From the NCBI RefSeq assembly GCF_000025225.2, contig NC_013895.2, forward strand, positions 1,116,001-1,180,000: DNA of 64,000 nucleotides, read 5' to 3'. Positions 29,886 through 39,832 of the stretch are shown here, piece by piece; the stretch's first letter is position 1, and each line of letters begins with the position of its first letter. The notes under the pieces were generated by a model that worked only from the letters and a program-made list of their open reading frames with translations, was not told the origin of the DNA and ran no database searches. The translations under genes and the position numbers were made by a program. The stretch comes from Mageeibacillus indolicus UPII9-5 (GTDB lineage Bacteria; Bacillota; Clostridia; Saccharofermentanales; Fastidiosipilaceae).

Positions 29886-30800
29886 TTATTCGGAAGGAAG
29901 CAGCGAATCAACAAATTCATTAACCGCAAAATCAGCTAAATCTTCGGCACGTTCGCCCAAGCCTACCATATAAATGGGCAATTTAACCGCGTTGGCCACC
30001 GCCACGGCCACACCACCCTTACTGTTACCATCCAACTTAGTAATAATGAGTCCGGTAAGCTGAGCAGCAGCATTAAACTTTTCAGCCTGAATTACTGCGT
30101 TTTGTCCCGTATTGGCATCAACTATTAGTATACTCTCAAGCGCGGCATTAGGTGCTTCCCGCTTAATAATACGGTAAAGTTTAGCCAACTCATCCATCAG
30201 ATTCTGTTTATTATGCAAGCGACCCGCCGTGTCAACCAAAAGTACGTCCGCCGCTCTGGCCTTGGCTGCTTGTACCGAATCATATACAACGGCAGCCGGA
30301 TCGGAACCTTCCGGATAAGCAATACAAGGCGTGCCGGTCAATTCCGCCCAATATTTCAGTTGATCAATGGCCGCCGCACGAAAAGTATCTGCCGCAGCAA
30401 GCAAAACCTTCTTTCCGGCTTGCCTATAGCGCAAAGCAAGTTTTCCACAAGTTGTAGTTTTGCCGGTGCCGTTGACCCCAATAAGTAGAATAATATTCAG
30501 CCTGTCCGGCTTAAGTGTAAGCTTGAGCGGATCACCCAAAACAGCCACTATGCCTTCCCGCAAGCTGTTGATGACCGCCGCACGAGAATTATCTTTATTA
30601 ACCTTAATATCTTTACGAACCTTTTCCATCAAGAAAGTCGCGCAAGGGACACCCACATCCGCCTGCACCAGTAATTCTTCCAGCTCATCCAACATGTCCT
30701 CATCAAAGTGACCCATCGCTGCCGAAATTTTATTGATGCCGCCGTTTAAAAAATCGCGAGTCTTCGCCAAACCTGCTTTAAAACGCTCAAAAAAAGCCAT
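29886..30800 (-). CDS. ftsY: Signal recognition particle receptor FtsY
   Basis: SRP GTPase that docks ribosome-SRP complexes to the Sec translocon at the membrane. N domain about 1-95; G domain with GVNGTGKTTTCGKLA (G1), DTFRAAAIDQL, DTAGRLHNKQNLMDEL (G3) and ITKLDGNSKGG (G4), and the C-terminal GLGERAEDLADF. At 304 residues it lacks the long acidic A domain, as in most Firmicutes. It follows smc by 86 nt, the usual Firmicutes neighbour. Confidence 0.96.
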   Translation of the reverse strand: MAFFERFKAGLAKTRDFLNGGINKISAAMGHFDEDMLDELEELLVQADVGVPCATFLMEKVRKDIKVNKDNSRAAVINSLREGIVAVLGDPLKLTLKPDRLNIILLIGVNGTGKTTTCGKLALRYRQAGKKVLLAAADTFRAAAIDQLKYWAELTGTPCIAYPEGSDPAAVVYDSVQAAKARAADVLLVDTAGRLHNKQNLMDELAKLYRIIKREAPNAALESILIVDANTGQNAVIQAEKFNAAAQLTGLIITKLDGNSKGGVAVAVANAVKLPIYMVGLGERAEDLADFAVNEFVDSLLPSE

Positions 30801-30886
30801 ATTTACGTAACCTCAACCTCGACTATATTTTAATCATTTACCAACCAAACGACAAGCAAGCCTCACTGCAGTCATTCCTTCTTACT

Positions 30887-33800
30887 TCACTCCGCCAAAT
30901 CAGCTGTAGCTGCCTCAGACAGCTGCATTGAAAGCACTCTACTCACACCGCGTTCCTGCATGGTAACCCCGTAAATTCGATCACAGGCTTCCATTGTTCC
31001 TTTTCGGTGCGTTACCAAAATAAACTGCGACTTATCCGCATGTTGTCGAACATAATCGCTGAAACGTACCACGTTGGCGTCGTCCAAGGCAGCCTCGATT
31101 TCATCCAAAACAACGAATGGAGCGGCACGTAAATTCAATATCGCGAACAACAAAGCAATTGCCGTAAGCGCCCTCTCTCCGCCGGATAATAAAAGCATGT
31201 TTTGCAGACGTTTACCTGGCGGCTGAGCTTTAATTTCAATCGTTCCGCTCAAAACATCGGTTGGATCTTCCATAACCACTTCAGCTTTACCGCCGCCGAA
31301 TAAAGCATTGAACACCTGATTAAAGTTAGTGTTGATTTGCGCAAAACCCGCTGTGAATCGTTCTTGCATGGCCGCCTGCAAATCATTCATGACCCCGGTC
31401 AAAGACCTAGAGGCCCGAACAATATCATCGTGTTGAGCTGTCAAGAAATCATATCTTTCCTGCACCGCAGCTAATTCTTCGATGGCACAAGGATTTACTG
31501 GACCAAGTCCGCGAACCTTTTCCTTGGCTTGACTTAAACTTTTTTGCAAATTACTGGTTGCAACCGAATCATCGGCCAAGTCCTCCGCCTTTACTTGCAG
31601 CAGTGTAATATTGTAGGTTTCCCATACATTATTCAACAAAGTGTCACGTTGTTCTTCAATACGCTCAACTTTAGAACTCAGCCGTTCGGCTGACAGTCGA
31701 ATATTATTTTGGCGCTCGCGCAAAATGCGACGTTCCTCTTGCCAAGCCGTCTTGGCAGCCTCATATTCCTTGCGTTCTGCCATTAATTTTTCTGTGGCTG
31801 CTTGCAAGTCGGTTTGGCGTTGCTCAAGTTCAGCCGCCTCCTTTTCCAAACCAGCAGCTCTTTCCTCAAGCTCAGCCGTCTCTCGGGCGATCTGATCAGT
31901 TTCATCCCGCAATTTTAGCTTGGCCGTTTCCCGCTCATTTTCTTGATTTTGCAGACGGGCGAGCCAAGCCTCAGCTTGACGTACGATCTCGTCGAGTCGC
32001 TGCTCTTCCAACTTAAGCTGTTGCTTCAGTTGACGTTTTTCACTCTGATCCGCAGTCGCGACCTGATATTTTTCTTCTTCCGCCGCCAAGTCGTCCTGCA
32101 GCGCACCGAGCTCTTTCTGTTTTTGCTCCGCCGCCACCAAACTTTCTTGCCGGACAGCGGCCAATTTTGCCTCACGTTCTGATTGAGCCGCCGATTCCGC
32201 CTCTATTTCCGCCAATTTAGCCCGTCTGTTTCTCAGTTGTTTCTCTATTTCCTCCGAGCCAGCCGTAGCTAAAATATATTCTTTCTCCGCATCCTGCCTT
32301 TCCTGCTGAGCGTTTGCTAAATTTTGGCCTGAATTGATCATTTCTGTTTTAAATTCTTTTAAATCTTTTTGCAAATTTTCTTTTTTGTGCGGATAATTCG
32401 CTAGCTCAGCCTGCAAATCCTTTAGTTCTCTGGTTCGGCCAAGTAAATGCGGCCGCTTTTGCTGCATGGAGCCGCCGGTCAAAGAGCCGCCCGGACTGAA
32501 AAGTTCACCTTCCAAAGTCACAATCCGCACTCGATGACGGCACATTTTGGCTATGTACCGACCAACCTCCATGTCTTCTGCGACCAAAACATTTGCCAAA
32601 AGATATTGTTTAAGCAAATCAAGTTTGCCGTCAACCGTTACCAGATCGGCCGCCACTCCCCAACAGCCGCGAACATCACAGGCCCGCCGCAACATTTCTT
32701 GATCTGACGTTTTTGCTTGCAGGGCATCCAAAGGCAGAAAAGTCGCTCGGCCCATATGATGTGTTTTAAGGTAATTTATTAAACGAGCAGCGTCATTTTC
32801 CTGAGCCACAACGATATTTTGTAAAGCCCCCCCCAGTGCCGTTTCAATCGCAATTTCCAAATGAGCCGGCACAGTGATAAGTTCAGCCACTGCCCCATAT
32901 ATTCCCCGGCGTTGATCAGGCGCAATTCCTCGCGGGCTGAGCAAACTTTGGACGGAAGCCTGATAACCATCGTAGTTCTTTTCCAACTCGCTCAAAGTCT
33001 TGAGCCGGAAAGTCGCTTGCTGCTCACGATTTGTCAAATCTTGCCAAGCCGTCTCAGTCTTGGCCAAAGTTTCTTTAGCCTCCGCGAGATCGACTGCCGC
33101 CTCTTTTTCTTTGGCAACCGCCGCCTCGACATTTATGGTTGCTTGGGCCACCCGTTCCTTGGCTCCATCACCATCTGCCGTAAGCTGATTTAATTGCTTG
33201 TTTAAGTCGTCCTGTTCATTTTGCCGACGCTCGCGCAATGCTTCAAAAGCCTTCAATTCAGCGTTAGCGTCCGCCGCTAGGGTCTTACAAGCGTAAAATT
33301 CTTCTTGTAGATGGCCGGCCTGCTGCCGCAAATCCTGCTGCCGCCGATTTATTACCGCGACTATATTTTCCGAATCGGATAACTTGTCTTGCAATGATTC
33401 CAGCTTTTTTCTGATCTCGGCCAAACCATTTGCGGCCTCCTCTTTGCCGGTCAACTGTTCAGTCCGTTCAACTGACAACTCGCTTAAAGTCTTTTCCAGA
33501 GCAGCCGCCTCAGTACGGCACAATTCTAAACGTTCACGCAGAGCCGTCATCCGCTCCTGCCCGGCCGTACGCCGACTGACCAAAGCAAGCTGATCATTTT
33601 GCCACGCCTTTTGCTGCTCCTCAAGCGAAATCTGCCTTTGCTCAAACCCCTGCGCCAAATCAGCTTGCGCAGCATCCGCAACCGACTGCTCCGCCAAATC
33701 GGCCTCGATCTCTTTCAATTCCGCCCACGCATTAGCCTGATCTTTTTGCAAAATATCAAGCTGATCCGTACATTGCCGCAACTGACGCTGCGCCAAAGTT

Positions 33801-34480
33801 AATTCACAGCGCTTTATTTCCCCCTGCAGTTCTAGGTAAGCCTGAGCTGCCGCCGCTTGCTTCCGCAACGGGTCTAGCTGCCGATCCAGCTCTGTAACAA
33901 TATCAGTGACTCTAGCCAAATTTTCTTCCGTTTTGGCTAATCTTTTGCTTGTCTCCTCTTTCTGGGCCCTCAATTTAGTAATACCGGCCGCTTCCTCAAA
34001 AACACGCCGCCGATCTTCCGAACGATTGCTCAACAACTCGTCCACCCGACCTTGCCCAATAATCGAATAACCGTCCCGGCCAATCCCGGTATCCATAAAA
34101 AGTTCGATCACATCACGTAATCGGCACAAATTTTTATTTATTCGATATTCACTTTCGCCTGAACGATACAAACGCCTAGTAACACTGACTTCATTGTAAG
34201 GCAAATCTATAGAAGAATCTGTGTTGTCAAAATTAATCTGAACTTCAGCATAGCTTAACGGCCGTCTGCTCTGCGTCCCGGCAAAAATAATGTCCTCCAT
34301 CTTGTTGCCACGCAAGGTTTTGACACTCTGCTCCCCCAAAACCCAACGGATCGCATCGGTGACATTGGACTTACCGCTTCCGTTAGGCCCCACAATCGCC
34401 GTCATACCCGTGTGAAATTCGATCACTGTACGTTCCGGAAAAGATTTAAACCCCTGTAACTCAATCGACTTCAAATGCAT
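30887..34480 (-). CDS. smc: Chromosome segregation protein SMC
   Basis: Condensin ATPase organising the chromosome. 1,197 residues, with Walker A GPNGSGKSNVTDAIRW near residue 32, two long Gln/Glu/Ala-rich coiled-coil arms (about 165-500 and 670-1010) around a hinge (about 520-650, including YGAVAELITVP), and C-terminal signature LLSGGERALTAIALLFAI plus Walker B FVVLDEIEAALDDANV. Its first codons overlap the end of rnc by 10 nt, so the two are translationally coupled as in many Firmicutes. Confidence 0.97.
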   Translation of the reverse strand: MHLKSIELQGFKSFPERTVIEFHTGMTAIVGPNGSGKSNVTDAIRWVLGEQSVKTLRGNKMEDIIFAGTQSRRPLSYAEVQINFDNTDSSIDLPYNEVSVTRRLYRSGESEYRINKNLCRLRDVIELFMDTGIGRDGYSIIGQGRVDELLSNRSEDRRRVFEEAAGITKLRAQKEETSKRLAKTEENLARVTDIVTELDRQLDPLRKQAAAAQAYLELQGEIKRCELTLAQRQLRQCTDQLDILQKDQANAWAELKEIEADLAEQSVADAAQADLAQGFEQRQISLEEQQKAWQNDQLALVSRRTAGQERMTALRERLELCRTEAAALEKTLSELSVERTEQLTGKEEAANGLAEIRKKLESLQDKLSDSENIVAVINRRQQDLRQQAGHLQEEFYACKTLAADANAELKAFEALRERRQNEQDDLNKQLNQLTADGDGAKERVAQATINVEAAVAKEKEAAVDLAEAKETLAKTETAWQDLTNREQQATFRLKTLSELEKNYDGYQASVQSLLSPRGIAPDQRRGIYGAVAELITVPAHLEIAIETALGGALQNIVVAQENDAARLINYLKTHHMGRATFLPLDALQAKTSDQEMLRRACDVRGCWGVAADLVTVDGKLDLLKQYLLANVLVAEDMEVGRYIAKMCRHRVRIVTLEGELFSPGGSLTGGSMQQKRPHLLGRTRELKDLQAELANYPHKKENLQKDLKEFKTEMINSGQNLANAQQERQDAEKEYILATAGSEEIEKQLRNRRAKLAEIEAESAAQSEREAKLAAVRQESLVAAEQKQKELGALQDDLAAEEEKYQVATADQSEKRQLKQQLKLEEQRLDEIVRQAEAWLARLQNQENERETAKLKLRDETDQIARETAELEERAAGLEKEAAELEQRQTDLQAATEKLMAERKEYEAAKTAWQEERRILRERQNNIRLSAERLSSKVERIEEQRDTLLNNVWETYNITLLQVKAEDLADDSVATSNLQKSLSQAKEKVRGLGPVNPCAIEELAAVQERYDFLTAQHDDIVRASRSLTGVMNDLQAAMQERFTAGFAQINTNFNQVFNALFGGGKAEVVMEDPTDVLSGTIEIKAQPPGKRLQNMLLLSGGERALTAIALLFAILNLRAAPFVVLDEIEAALDDANVVRFSDYVRQHADKSQFILVTHRKGTMEACDRIYGVTMQERGVSRVLSMQLSEAATADLAE

Positions 34481-35208
34481 TTTTTCATATCCAATAATTG
34501 TAGAGCTTGCTTCGCGGCAATCTGCTCCGCTTCCTTTTTACTCGAACCGATAGCAGTCGCCAACAGGTCATTCACCAAATAAATACCCATTTTAAACGAA
34601 GGAGAATGGGCGGGACCGGTTTCATCCAATAAAACGAATCTCAGTTGCGAAGAATGATATTTAGTTTGAATTTTTTCCAGCAAGGCACTCTTATAATCGT
34701 AAACCAAGTTACCCGCAACCGCTTCCTGAATTAACGGCTCCAAGGCTCGTAAAATCACTGTCGCTGCTGCCACAAAATCAGCATCACAAAAAACAGCCCC
34801 TAAAACAGCTTCGGTAGCATCAGCCAAGCTTGAAGGCTTGTTACGCCCACCAGAAGTTTCTTCACCTTTGCCGAGTAGCAAAACCTTGTCAAGTTCCCAG
34901 TTATGCGCCACAATCGCCAAGGTAGGCTCACAAACCAGTGCTGCCTTTAATTTGCTCAGCTTGCCCTCCGGGTAAGTGGGAAAAGTCTTGAACAGATGAT
35001 TACCTACAGTTAAGCCAAGCACCAAATCCCCTAAAAATTCCAGCCGTTCATTGCACTCCAACCCATACATTGAATGCTCATAGCTGTAAGTGGAATGCGT
35101 CAACGCTTCAATTAAGTATTTCTTATTTTTAAATGAATAACCAATTTTATTCTCAAAATTGCAAATTTGTTCTAACCAGTCTTTAGACGGTTGCCAATGC
35201 GTTTTCAT
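34471..35208 (-). CDS. rnc: Ribonuclease III
   Basis: Double-strand-specific endoribonuclease for rRNA and mRNA processing. The catalytic signature NERLEFLGDLVLGL is near residue 50, and the second acidic pair lies in LADATEAVLGAVFCD. The C-terminal double-stranded-RNA-binding domain (about 165-240) ends in KKEAEQIAAKQALQLL. The start at 35208 (MKTHWQPS) follows AGAAGGA. A frame extension of 11 codons lacks a site. The length is 245 residues. In most Firmicutes acpP lies just upstream; here the opp operon lies between. Confidence 0.96.
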   Translation of the reverse strand: MKTHWQPSKDWLEQICNFENKIGYSFKNKKYLIEALTHSTYSYEHSMYGLECNERLEFLGDLVLGLTVGNHLFKTFPTYPEGKLSKLKAALVCEPTLAIVAHNWELDKVLLLGKGEETSGGRNKPSSLADATEAVLGAVFCDADFVAAATVILRALEPLIQEAVAGNLVYDYKSALLEKIQTKYHSSQLRFVLLDETGPAHSPSFKMGIYLVNDLLATAIGSSKKEAEQIAAKQALQLLDMKKCI

Positions 35209-35225
35209 CGTATTCCTTCTTTCCA

Positions 35226-35459
35226 TCATGTCCAGAGCCACAGCAACAAAGCCACAATAGCGACAAAACCGCCGCCGACTATAAGCAGTGCCGGAAGTAA
35301 AGCGACCAAGCCGATTAAGGAAATTTTTACCACCTCAAGCCACGGTAAGCGGTCAGCAGCCTCATATTCGACCCGTTCAGCGGAGACGTCACAATCCTCT
35401 TTCCGCCGACGGGCGTATATGATTGCTATTATCTTATTGTGGAAAGGCAAGTTAATCAT
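35226..35459 (-). CDS. Small hypothetical membrane protein at the end of the opp operon
   Basis: 77 residues: a basic, Arg/Lys-rich N-terminal half (IIYARRRKEDCDV) and a C-terminal hydrophobic segment (VVKISLIGLVALLPALLIVGGG and beyond, about 43-76). I do not recognise a family. It overlaps the oppF stop by 8 nt and ends 17 nt before rnc, so it is probably translated by coupling from oppF. The weak ribosome binding site and short length keep confidence moderate. Confidence 0.55.
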   Translation of the reverse strand: MINLPFHNKIIAIIYARRRKEDCDVSAERVEYEAADRLPWLEVVKISLIGLVALLPALLIVGGGFVAIVALLLWLWT

Positions 35460-37020
35460 TTTTGGCGCGATCTAACTGATGGTGACAGGCAACAAAATGT
35501 CCATCCTCCAACTCCTGCCATATAGGCGTAACCGTCTTACAAATATCCGTACAGTAAGCGCAACGGGTATGGAATTTGCACCCTTTCGGCGGATTTACAG
35601 GACTCGGGATATCTCCTTCCAAAATATAGATTTCCTTTTCACCCTTCCGCGTGTCAGTGGTAGGAATTGAACGAAGCAAAGCCTCGGTATACGGGTGAGC
35701 CGTATGTTTAAAAATTGCTTCAATATCACCTAACTCAACAATAACCCCAAGATACATAACCGCAATCCGATCGGAAATATACTTAACTACGGAAAGATCA
35801 TGTGATATGAACAAATAAGTTAGATTATCCTTCTCTTTAAGATCTTGCAACAAGTTGACAATCTGTGATTGAATGGAAACGTCCAAAGCAGAAACCGCTT
35901 CATCACAAACAACAAACTTCGGTTGTAGTGCAAGTGCTCTGGCAATACCGATACGTTGACGTTGACCACCCGAAAATTGGTGCGGAAAACGATGAATCAT
36001 ATAAGGTGCCAAACCGCACTTTTCCATGACCTCCATTATATAATCCTGCTTGACTGGGTCATTATTTTCAAACAAACCGTGGGTTCCCAGTGCCTCGCCT
36101 ATTATCTGGCCTACCGACATCCGCGGATTCAAAGAAGAATACGGATCTTGGAATATCAGTTGCAGGTCACGCCGCAAAGACCGCATTTCATTCACGGTCA
36201 ATTTGGCTAAATCCAAGCCGAAATCATTATACTTTTCGTACTCGTCAAATCCTTCCAATTTGCTGCATTCCTCCCGATACGACATCAACTTGTCATCGGC
36301 TGCTGCATTTTTTTCTTCAACCGCCTTCAGCTTAGGGGTAAGTTTCTTTTGTAAGGAATCCGCCTTCGCCAAATCTTTTTTGGCACGCTTGAGATCTTTT
36401 GGGGTCGCCTTATCATGCTTGAGCAAAGCCTCGGCATTCTTAACCTTGTAATCCAACAGTTGCTGCTCACGTTTCAGCAAGAGTCTTTCTTTGCTAACCG
36501 CCAATTTTTCTAACAAAATATGCTGAACCGGTCGTAGATCATCACATACATAAAACCCACCGATTACTTTACACAAATCAACCAAAGCCAAGGTTGCCGC
36601 GGTCCTTGCCGCATTAAGGGATTCAATCGCCTTATGTTTGTCCTTATCGTCAGTAAGCTTATCATATTCGGCTTGCAGTTTTTCCGCTGTAGCTTGCAGC
36701 TCTTTTATCTTTTCACGGCGTTTCGGCATTTCCTTGACGGTTTCCACCAAATAAGCCGGCACCACTTCATCCCAACGACGGCCGTAGTACATGGTACGCC
36801 CGGCAGTTTGATGATAAAGCTGGAGGATAACACGGCCTAAAGTAGATTTCCCACAACCTGATTCACCCACCAAGCCAAGAGTCTCTCCTTCATATATAGT
36901 CAAGTTAACACCGTCATTTGCTTTAACGAACAGCCCCTTTTGTTTCAGCGGGAACCACTGTTTGAGATTAGTAATTTTAAATAAAGGTTTACGTTCCTTC
37001 GTCTCATTAAATTTAGGCAT
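35452..37020 (-). CDS. oppF: Oligopeptide ABC transporter ATPase OppF with a large coiled-coil insertion
   Basis: Second ATPase of the peptide importer. The 522-residue protein has Walker [10 protein letters not shown] (52-60), Q-loop [15 protein letters not shown] (287-301), signature [14 protein letters not shown] (350-363), Walker [13 protein letters not shown] and the C-terminal cysteine-rich oligopeptide-type tail ([11 protein letters not shown]). Between the strand after Walker A and the Q-loop lies about 185 extra residues (about 85-270), rich in Lys/Glu/Ala/Leu with heptad-like spacing. This explains the size against the usual 320-330. The insertion keeps frame and all ATPase motifs, so the enzyme should be functional. 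It overlaps oppD by 8 nt. Confidence 0.92.
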   Translation of the reverse strand: MPKFNETKERKPLFKITNLKQWFPLKQKGLFVKANDGVNLTIYEGETLGLVGESGCGKSTLGRVILQLYHQTAGRTMYYGRRWDEVVPAYLVETVKEMPKRREKIKELQATAEKLQAEYDKLTDDKDKHKAIESLNAARTAATLALVDLCKVIGGFYVCDDLRPVQHILLEKLAVSKERLLLKREQQLLDYKVKNAEALLKHDKATPKDLKRAKKDLAKADSLQKKLTPKLKAVEEKNAAADDKLMSYREECSKLEGFDEYEKYNDFGLDLAKLTVNEMRSLRRDLQLIFQDPYSSLNPRMSVGQIIGEALGTHGLFENNDPVKQDYIMEVMEKCGLAPYMIHRFPHQFSGGQRQRIGIARALALQPKFVVCDEAVSALDVSIQSQIVNLLQDLKEKDNLTYLFISHDLSVVKYISDRIAVMYLGVIVELGDIEAIFKHTAHPYTEALLRSIPTTDTRKGEKEIYILEGDIPSPVNPPKGCKFHTRCAYCTDICKTVTPIWQELEDGHFVACHHQLDRAKND

Positions 37021-37999
37021 GACGATCCTCCTTCTTGGGGTAGAAACAGCGTATAGACTGGGTCGGCGAAATTTCCACTAAATCAGGCTCTTCGTTCAAG
37101 CACTTTTCCGTAGCATACTTGCAACGTGGTGCAAACTTACATCCCTTCGGCAAATCCAACGGGTGAGGAACTGCACCTGGAATCGCATCAAGTCTTGCCC
37201 CCGCCGGAGTGTCCAACCGAGGAATGGAAGTCATCAAGCCCTCCGTATACGGATGTGAATATTCGCTATTACGGAAAATATCGTCCGTAGTTGCTTTTTC
37301 TACCACTTGGCCGCAATACATAACCGCAACATCATCAGCCATTTCATTGATAACGCCCAAATCGTGCGTAATAAACAGAATCGACGTACCCTTTTCTTTT
37401 TGTAGCGCATTCATTAAATGCAAAATCTGCGCCTGAATTGTTACATCCAAAGCCGTTGTCGGCTCATCAGCTATCAATAGGCTCGGCCGGCAGGCCAAAG
37501 CCATAGCAATCATCACTCTTTGCCGCATTCCGCCTGAAAGTTGGTGGGGGAATTGCTTGGCAACTGTTGCTGGATTAGGGATTTTAACATCACCTAAAAT
37601 ATCGACTGCAGCTTTGGAAGCGGCGCTATGACTCAAATGTTGGTGAATTTTGAACACTTCGGCCAACTGCTTGCCAATAGTAAACACCGGGTTAAGCGAA
37701 GTCATCGGCTCTTGAAATATAACCGAAATTTCATTGCCGCGAATGCTGTACAAATCTTTAATGTCGACCTTTGTCAGATCTTTGCCACGGAAAATAATTT
37801 CGCCCGAGTGGATGTAACCATTTCCATCCAAAAGGCGCAAAATGCTCATAGCTGAAACTGATTTACCAGACCCTGATTCACCCACGACACCAAGTGTACG
37901 TCCCGGCTCAACAGAATAAGAAACACCGTTTACTGCCTTAATTGTGCCTTTTTTTGTTTCAAAATATGTATGTAAATCTCTTACCTCTAATAAAGACAT
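37013..37999 (-). CDS. oppD: Oligopeptide ABC transporter ATPase OppD
   Basis: First ATPase of the peptide importer. Walker [17 protein letters not shown]-loop [19 protein letters not shown], signature [16 protein letters not shown], Walker [13 protein letters not shown] and the C-terminal peptide-transporter cysteine cluster ([15 protein letters not shown]). The start is at 37999 (MSLLEVRDL), with AAGGAGG 5 nt upstream. The 19-codon extension of the frame reaches into oppC and is not used. The length of 328 residues is normal, with no insertion, in contrast to OppF. Confidence 0.95.
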   Translation of the reverse strand: MSLLEVRDLHTYFETKKGTIKAVNGVSYSVEPGRTLGVVGESGSGKSVSAMSILRLLDGNGYIHSGEIIFRGKDLTKVDIKDLYSIRGNEISVIFQEPMTSLNPVFTIGKQLAEVFKIHQHLSHSAASKAAVDILGDVKIPNPATVAKQFPHQLSGGMRQRVMIAMALACRPSLLIADEPTTALDVTIQAQILHLMNALQKEKGTSILFITHDLGVINEMADDVAVMYCGQVVEKATTDDIFRNSEYSHPYTEGLMTSIPRLDTPAGARLDAIPGAVPHPLDLPKGCKFAPRCKYATEKCLNEEPDLVEISPTQSIRCFYPKKEDRHA

Positions 38000-38009
38000 G
38001 CCGCCCTCC

Positions 38010-39818
38010 TTAACGCTCGTTGGATTTCGGGTCGATCGCGTCACGCAACCCGTCACCGATTGAGTTGATGCTTATCGTACACAAGGCCAAGATACCGGAC
38101 GGGAACACCCAACGCCACCAGAAAGTACCAATTACCTGGGAACTCTGACAACCGGTCAACATGTTACCCCAAGTAGGTTGTGGCGGTTGAACACCAAAGC
38201 CAAGGAACGAAAGGGAAGATTCGGTAAGCATACAAGTCGCAAAGCCTAGCGTAATATTAACTAAAACCACGTTAATTACATTCGGTAAAATATGCTTGAA
38301 AATGATTACACTTTCTTTAATACCTAAGGCGTTGGCGGCAGTGACAAACTCCTTTTTACGTTCAGATAGTATCTGCGCCCGCGTCAGCCGTGCCAAGTGC
38401 GGCCAGGTCAAAATACCTAAAATAAACATTATCAAAATAATCCGCTGATTCTCTGATATTTTATTGCCAAGAATACCTGACAAAATCATCGCCAACGGCA
38501 GGAACGGAATTGAGTTGACAACCTCCGCCAAACGCATTAGGAAAACGTCAACTGCCCCTGAATAGAAACCTGAGATGCCGCCGATAGCAATACCGATTAA
38601 AGCGGAAATAATAACAGCAATAGCACCTACCGTCATGGTCATCCGCCCACCTTGCAAAATACGACGGAAAATATCGCGACCCAAATCATCAGTGCCCATC
38701 CGGAAACCACTTGGTCCAAAAGCAACGACATCACCATTTTCCCGTACGGCATAACCGTTGTGATAACCAGCGTACACTTCTTTAAATTTACCGGATGGAA
38801 CATCAAGCTGACCAAGAGTATTGTCGCCCCAAGCCTTAAGAGTACCATCCTTTAACAAAGCAACAACGAAAAATTCGCCACTCGCCATTTTTTTAATTTT
38901 ACCATCCAAGTTTTTAGGACAAGGCACATAAGTATCTTTATCCGGATTGCCCCAACTATGCAGTTTACCATCTTCAGTAACTGCATACATTTGTTCATTC
39001 GTAAGTGCTGCTGTAACCACCTTGCCTTGGATATCTTCCGGAATGGCAGTAAAGGCAAACGCTTGCTTGGTCATCGGCACCAGTTTTTTGTTAGTGGTCA
39101 AGGCAATACCGGTATTAGAATTGAAATACGCCTCTTTAACCTCATCTTCAACATAATCCGGGATTAGCGACGTCACTAAGTCATTACCCCAATTATGTAT
39201 TTTTTTCTCTTCCGACAAATAAGCAGAATATAAGTAGTTGGCATAAACGCGCACCGGGGTCTCATAATCTGCCTCCGGCGGAGGTACATTCAAATTGAAC
39301 TCATCATTCCCCCAAGGGTAAATCTTACCGTCTGTCCCAAGTGCTACCAAGTGGTTCGCCCCGGCGGCAACGTCCAAAGCTTTAGATCGAGCTATAGACT
39401 TGGGAATCTTACGCTGTTTATCATTCAGTTGACCCCATATATGAACCTTACCATTAGCATCAATACCTATTCCGAAACCGGAGCCAACAGCAATCTTCTT
39501 AGGGTTTTTGCGCATTGCTTTAGGCAAATCAGTAAAATTGCTACATGGTGGGTAATCTTGCAGCGTGGCATTAGTATACCGCACGTCCATTGGGTATATT
39601 GACGGCAAAATCATGCATAACACGAAAATGATCAGAAACAATATAGTAGAAAACATCGCCAGACGGTTAGAAGCAAAAGTCTGAATAGCCAACCTGGTCG
39701 GGCTCATAACCAGCTCTTCTTCAAATATATTGGATCCTTGTTTCTTCTTGCGTAAATTAAATAGCTTTAAAAATAAGCTAGCTCGGCGAATCTTTGGTCT
39801 TACATTTTTTTTGTTCAC
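38010..39818 (-). CDS. oppC: Oligopeptide ABC transporter permease OppC with an inserted seven-repeat RCC1-type beta-propeller
   Basis: This 602-residue protein is about twice the usual OppC length. Residues 1-95 form the OppC N-terminal region with TM1 (about 54-73). Residues 372-602 form the standard permease core, starting GTDDLGRDIFRRILQGG and including the EAA-type loop (FVTAANALGIKESVIIFKHILPN). Between them, about residues 105-370, are seven repeats of roughly 35-40 residues with RCC1-type pattern: a hydrophobic-AxG or variant strand, then xxVAL-x-x-DGK-x-x-x-WGN. Clear examples are VAAGANHLVALGTDGKIYPWG and VTEDGKLHSWGN. Topology places this domain outside the membrane. The start is a GTG with AGGAGG 10 nt upstream. 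No frameshift or composition break was seen. Confidence 0.93.
   Translation of the reverse strand: MNKKNVRPKIRRASLFLKLFNLRKKKQGSNIFEEELVMSPTRLAIQTFASNRLAMFSTILFLIIFVLCMILPSIYPMDVRYTNATLQDYPPCSNFTDLPKAMRKNPKKIAVGSGFGIGIDANGKVHIWGQLNDKQRKIPKSIARSKALDVAAGANHLVALGTDGKIYPWGNDEFNLNVPPPEADYETPVRVYANYLYSAYLSEEKKIHNWGNDLVTSLIPDYVEDEVKEAYFNSNTGIALTTNKKLVPMTKQAFAFTAIPEDIQGKVVTAALTNEQMYAVTEDGKLHSWGNPDKDTYVPCPKNLDGKIKKMASGEFFVVALLKDGTLKAWGDNTLGQLDVPSGKFKEVYAGYHNGYAVRENGDVVAFGPSGFRMGTDDLGRDIFRRILQGGRMTMTVGAIAVIISALIGIAIGGISGFYSGAVDVFLMRLAEVVNSIPFLPLAMILSGILGNKISENQRIILIMFILGILTWPHLARLTRAQILSERKKEFVTAANALGIKESVIIFKHILPNVINVVLVNITLGFATCMLTESSLSFLGFGVQPPQPTWGNMLTGCQSSQVIGTFWWRWVFPSGILALCTISINSIGDGLRDAIDPKSNER
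38709..39506 (-). other. RCC1-like propeller domain within oppC
   Basis: The seven repeats start near residues 108, 148, 190, 228, 267, 308 and 346 of the product. Repeats 1, 2, 3, 5 and 6 keep the W-G pair, repeat 7 has F-G, and repeat 4 has lost it. Seven units is the number needed to close an RCC1-type propeller. Confidence 0.82.
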
Positions 39819-39832
39819 GTTACTTCGGCCTC

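Noticed and set aside
38010-39818. oppC as two genes fused by an assembly or frameshift error
   Set aside because: The frame is continuous, flanking permease segments join logically, and no leftover start or ribosome binding site is seen within the propeller segment.
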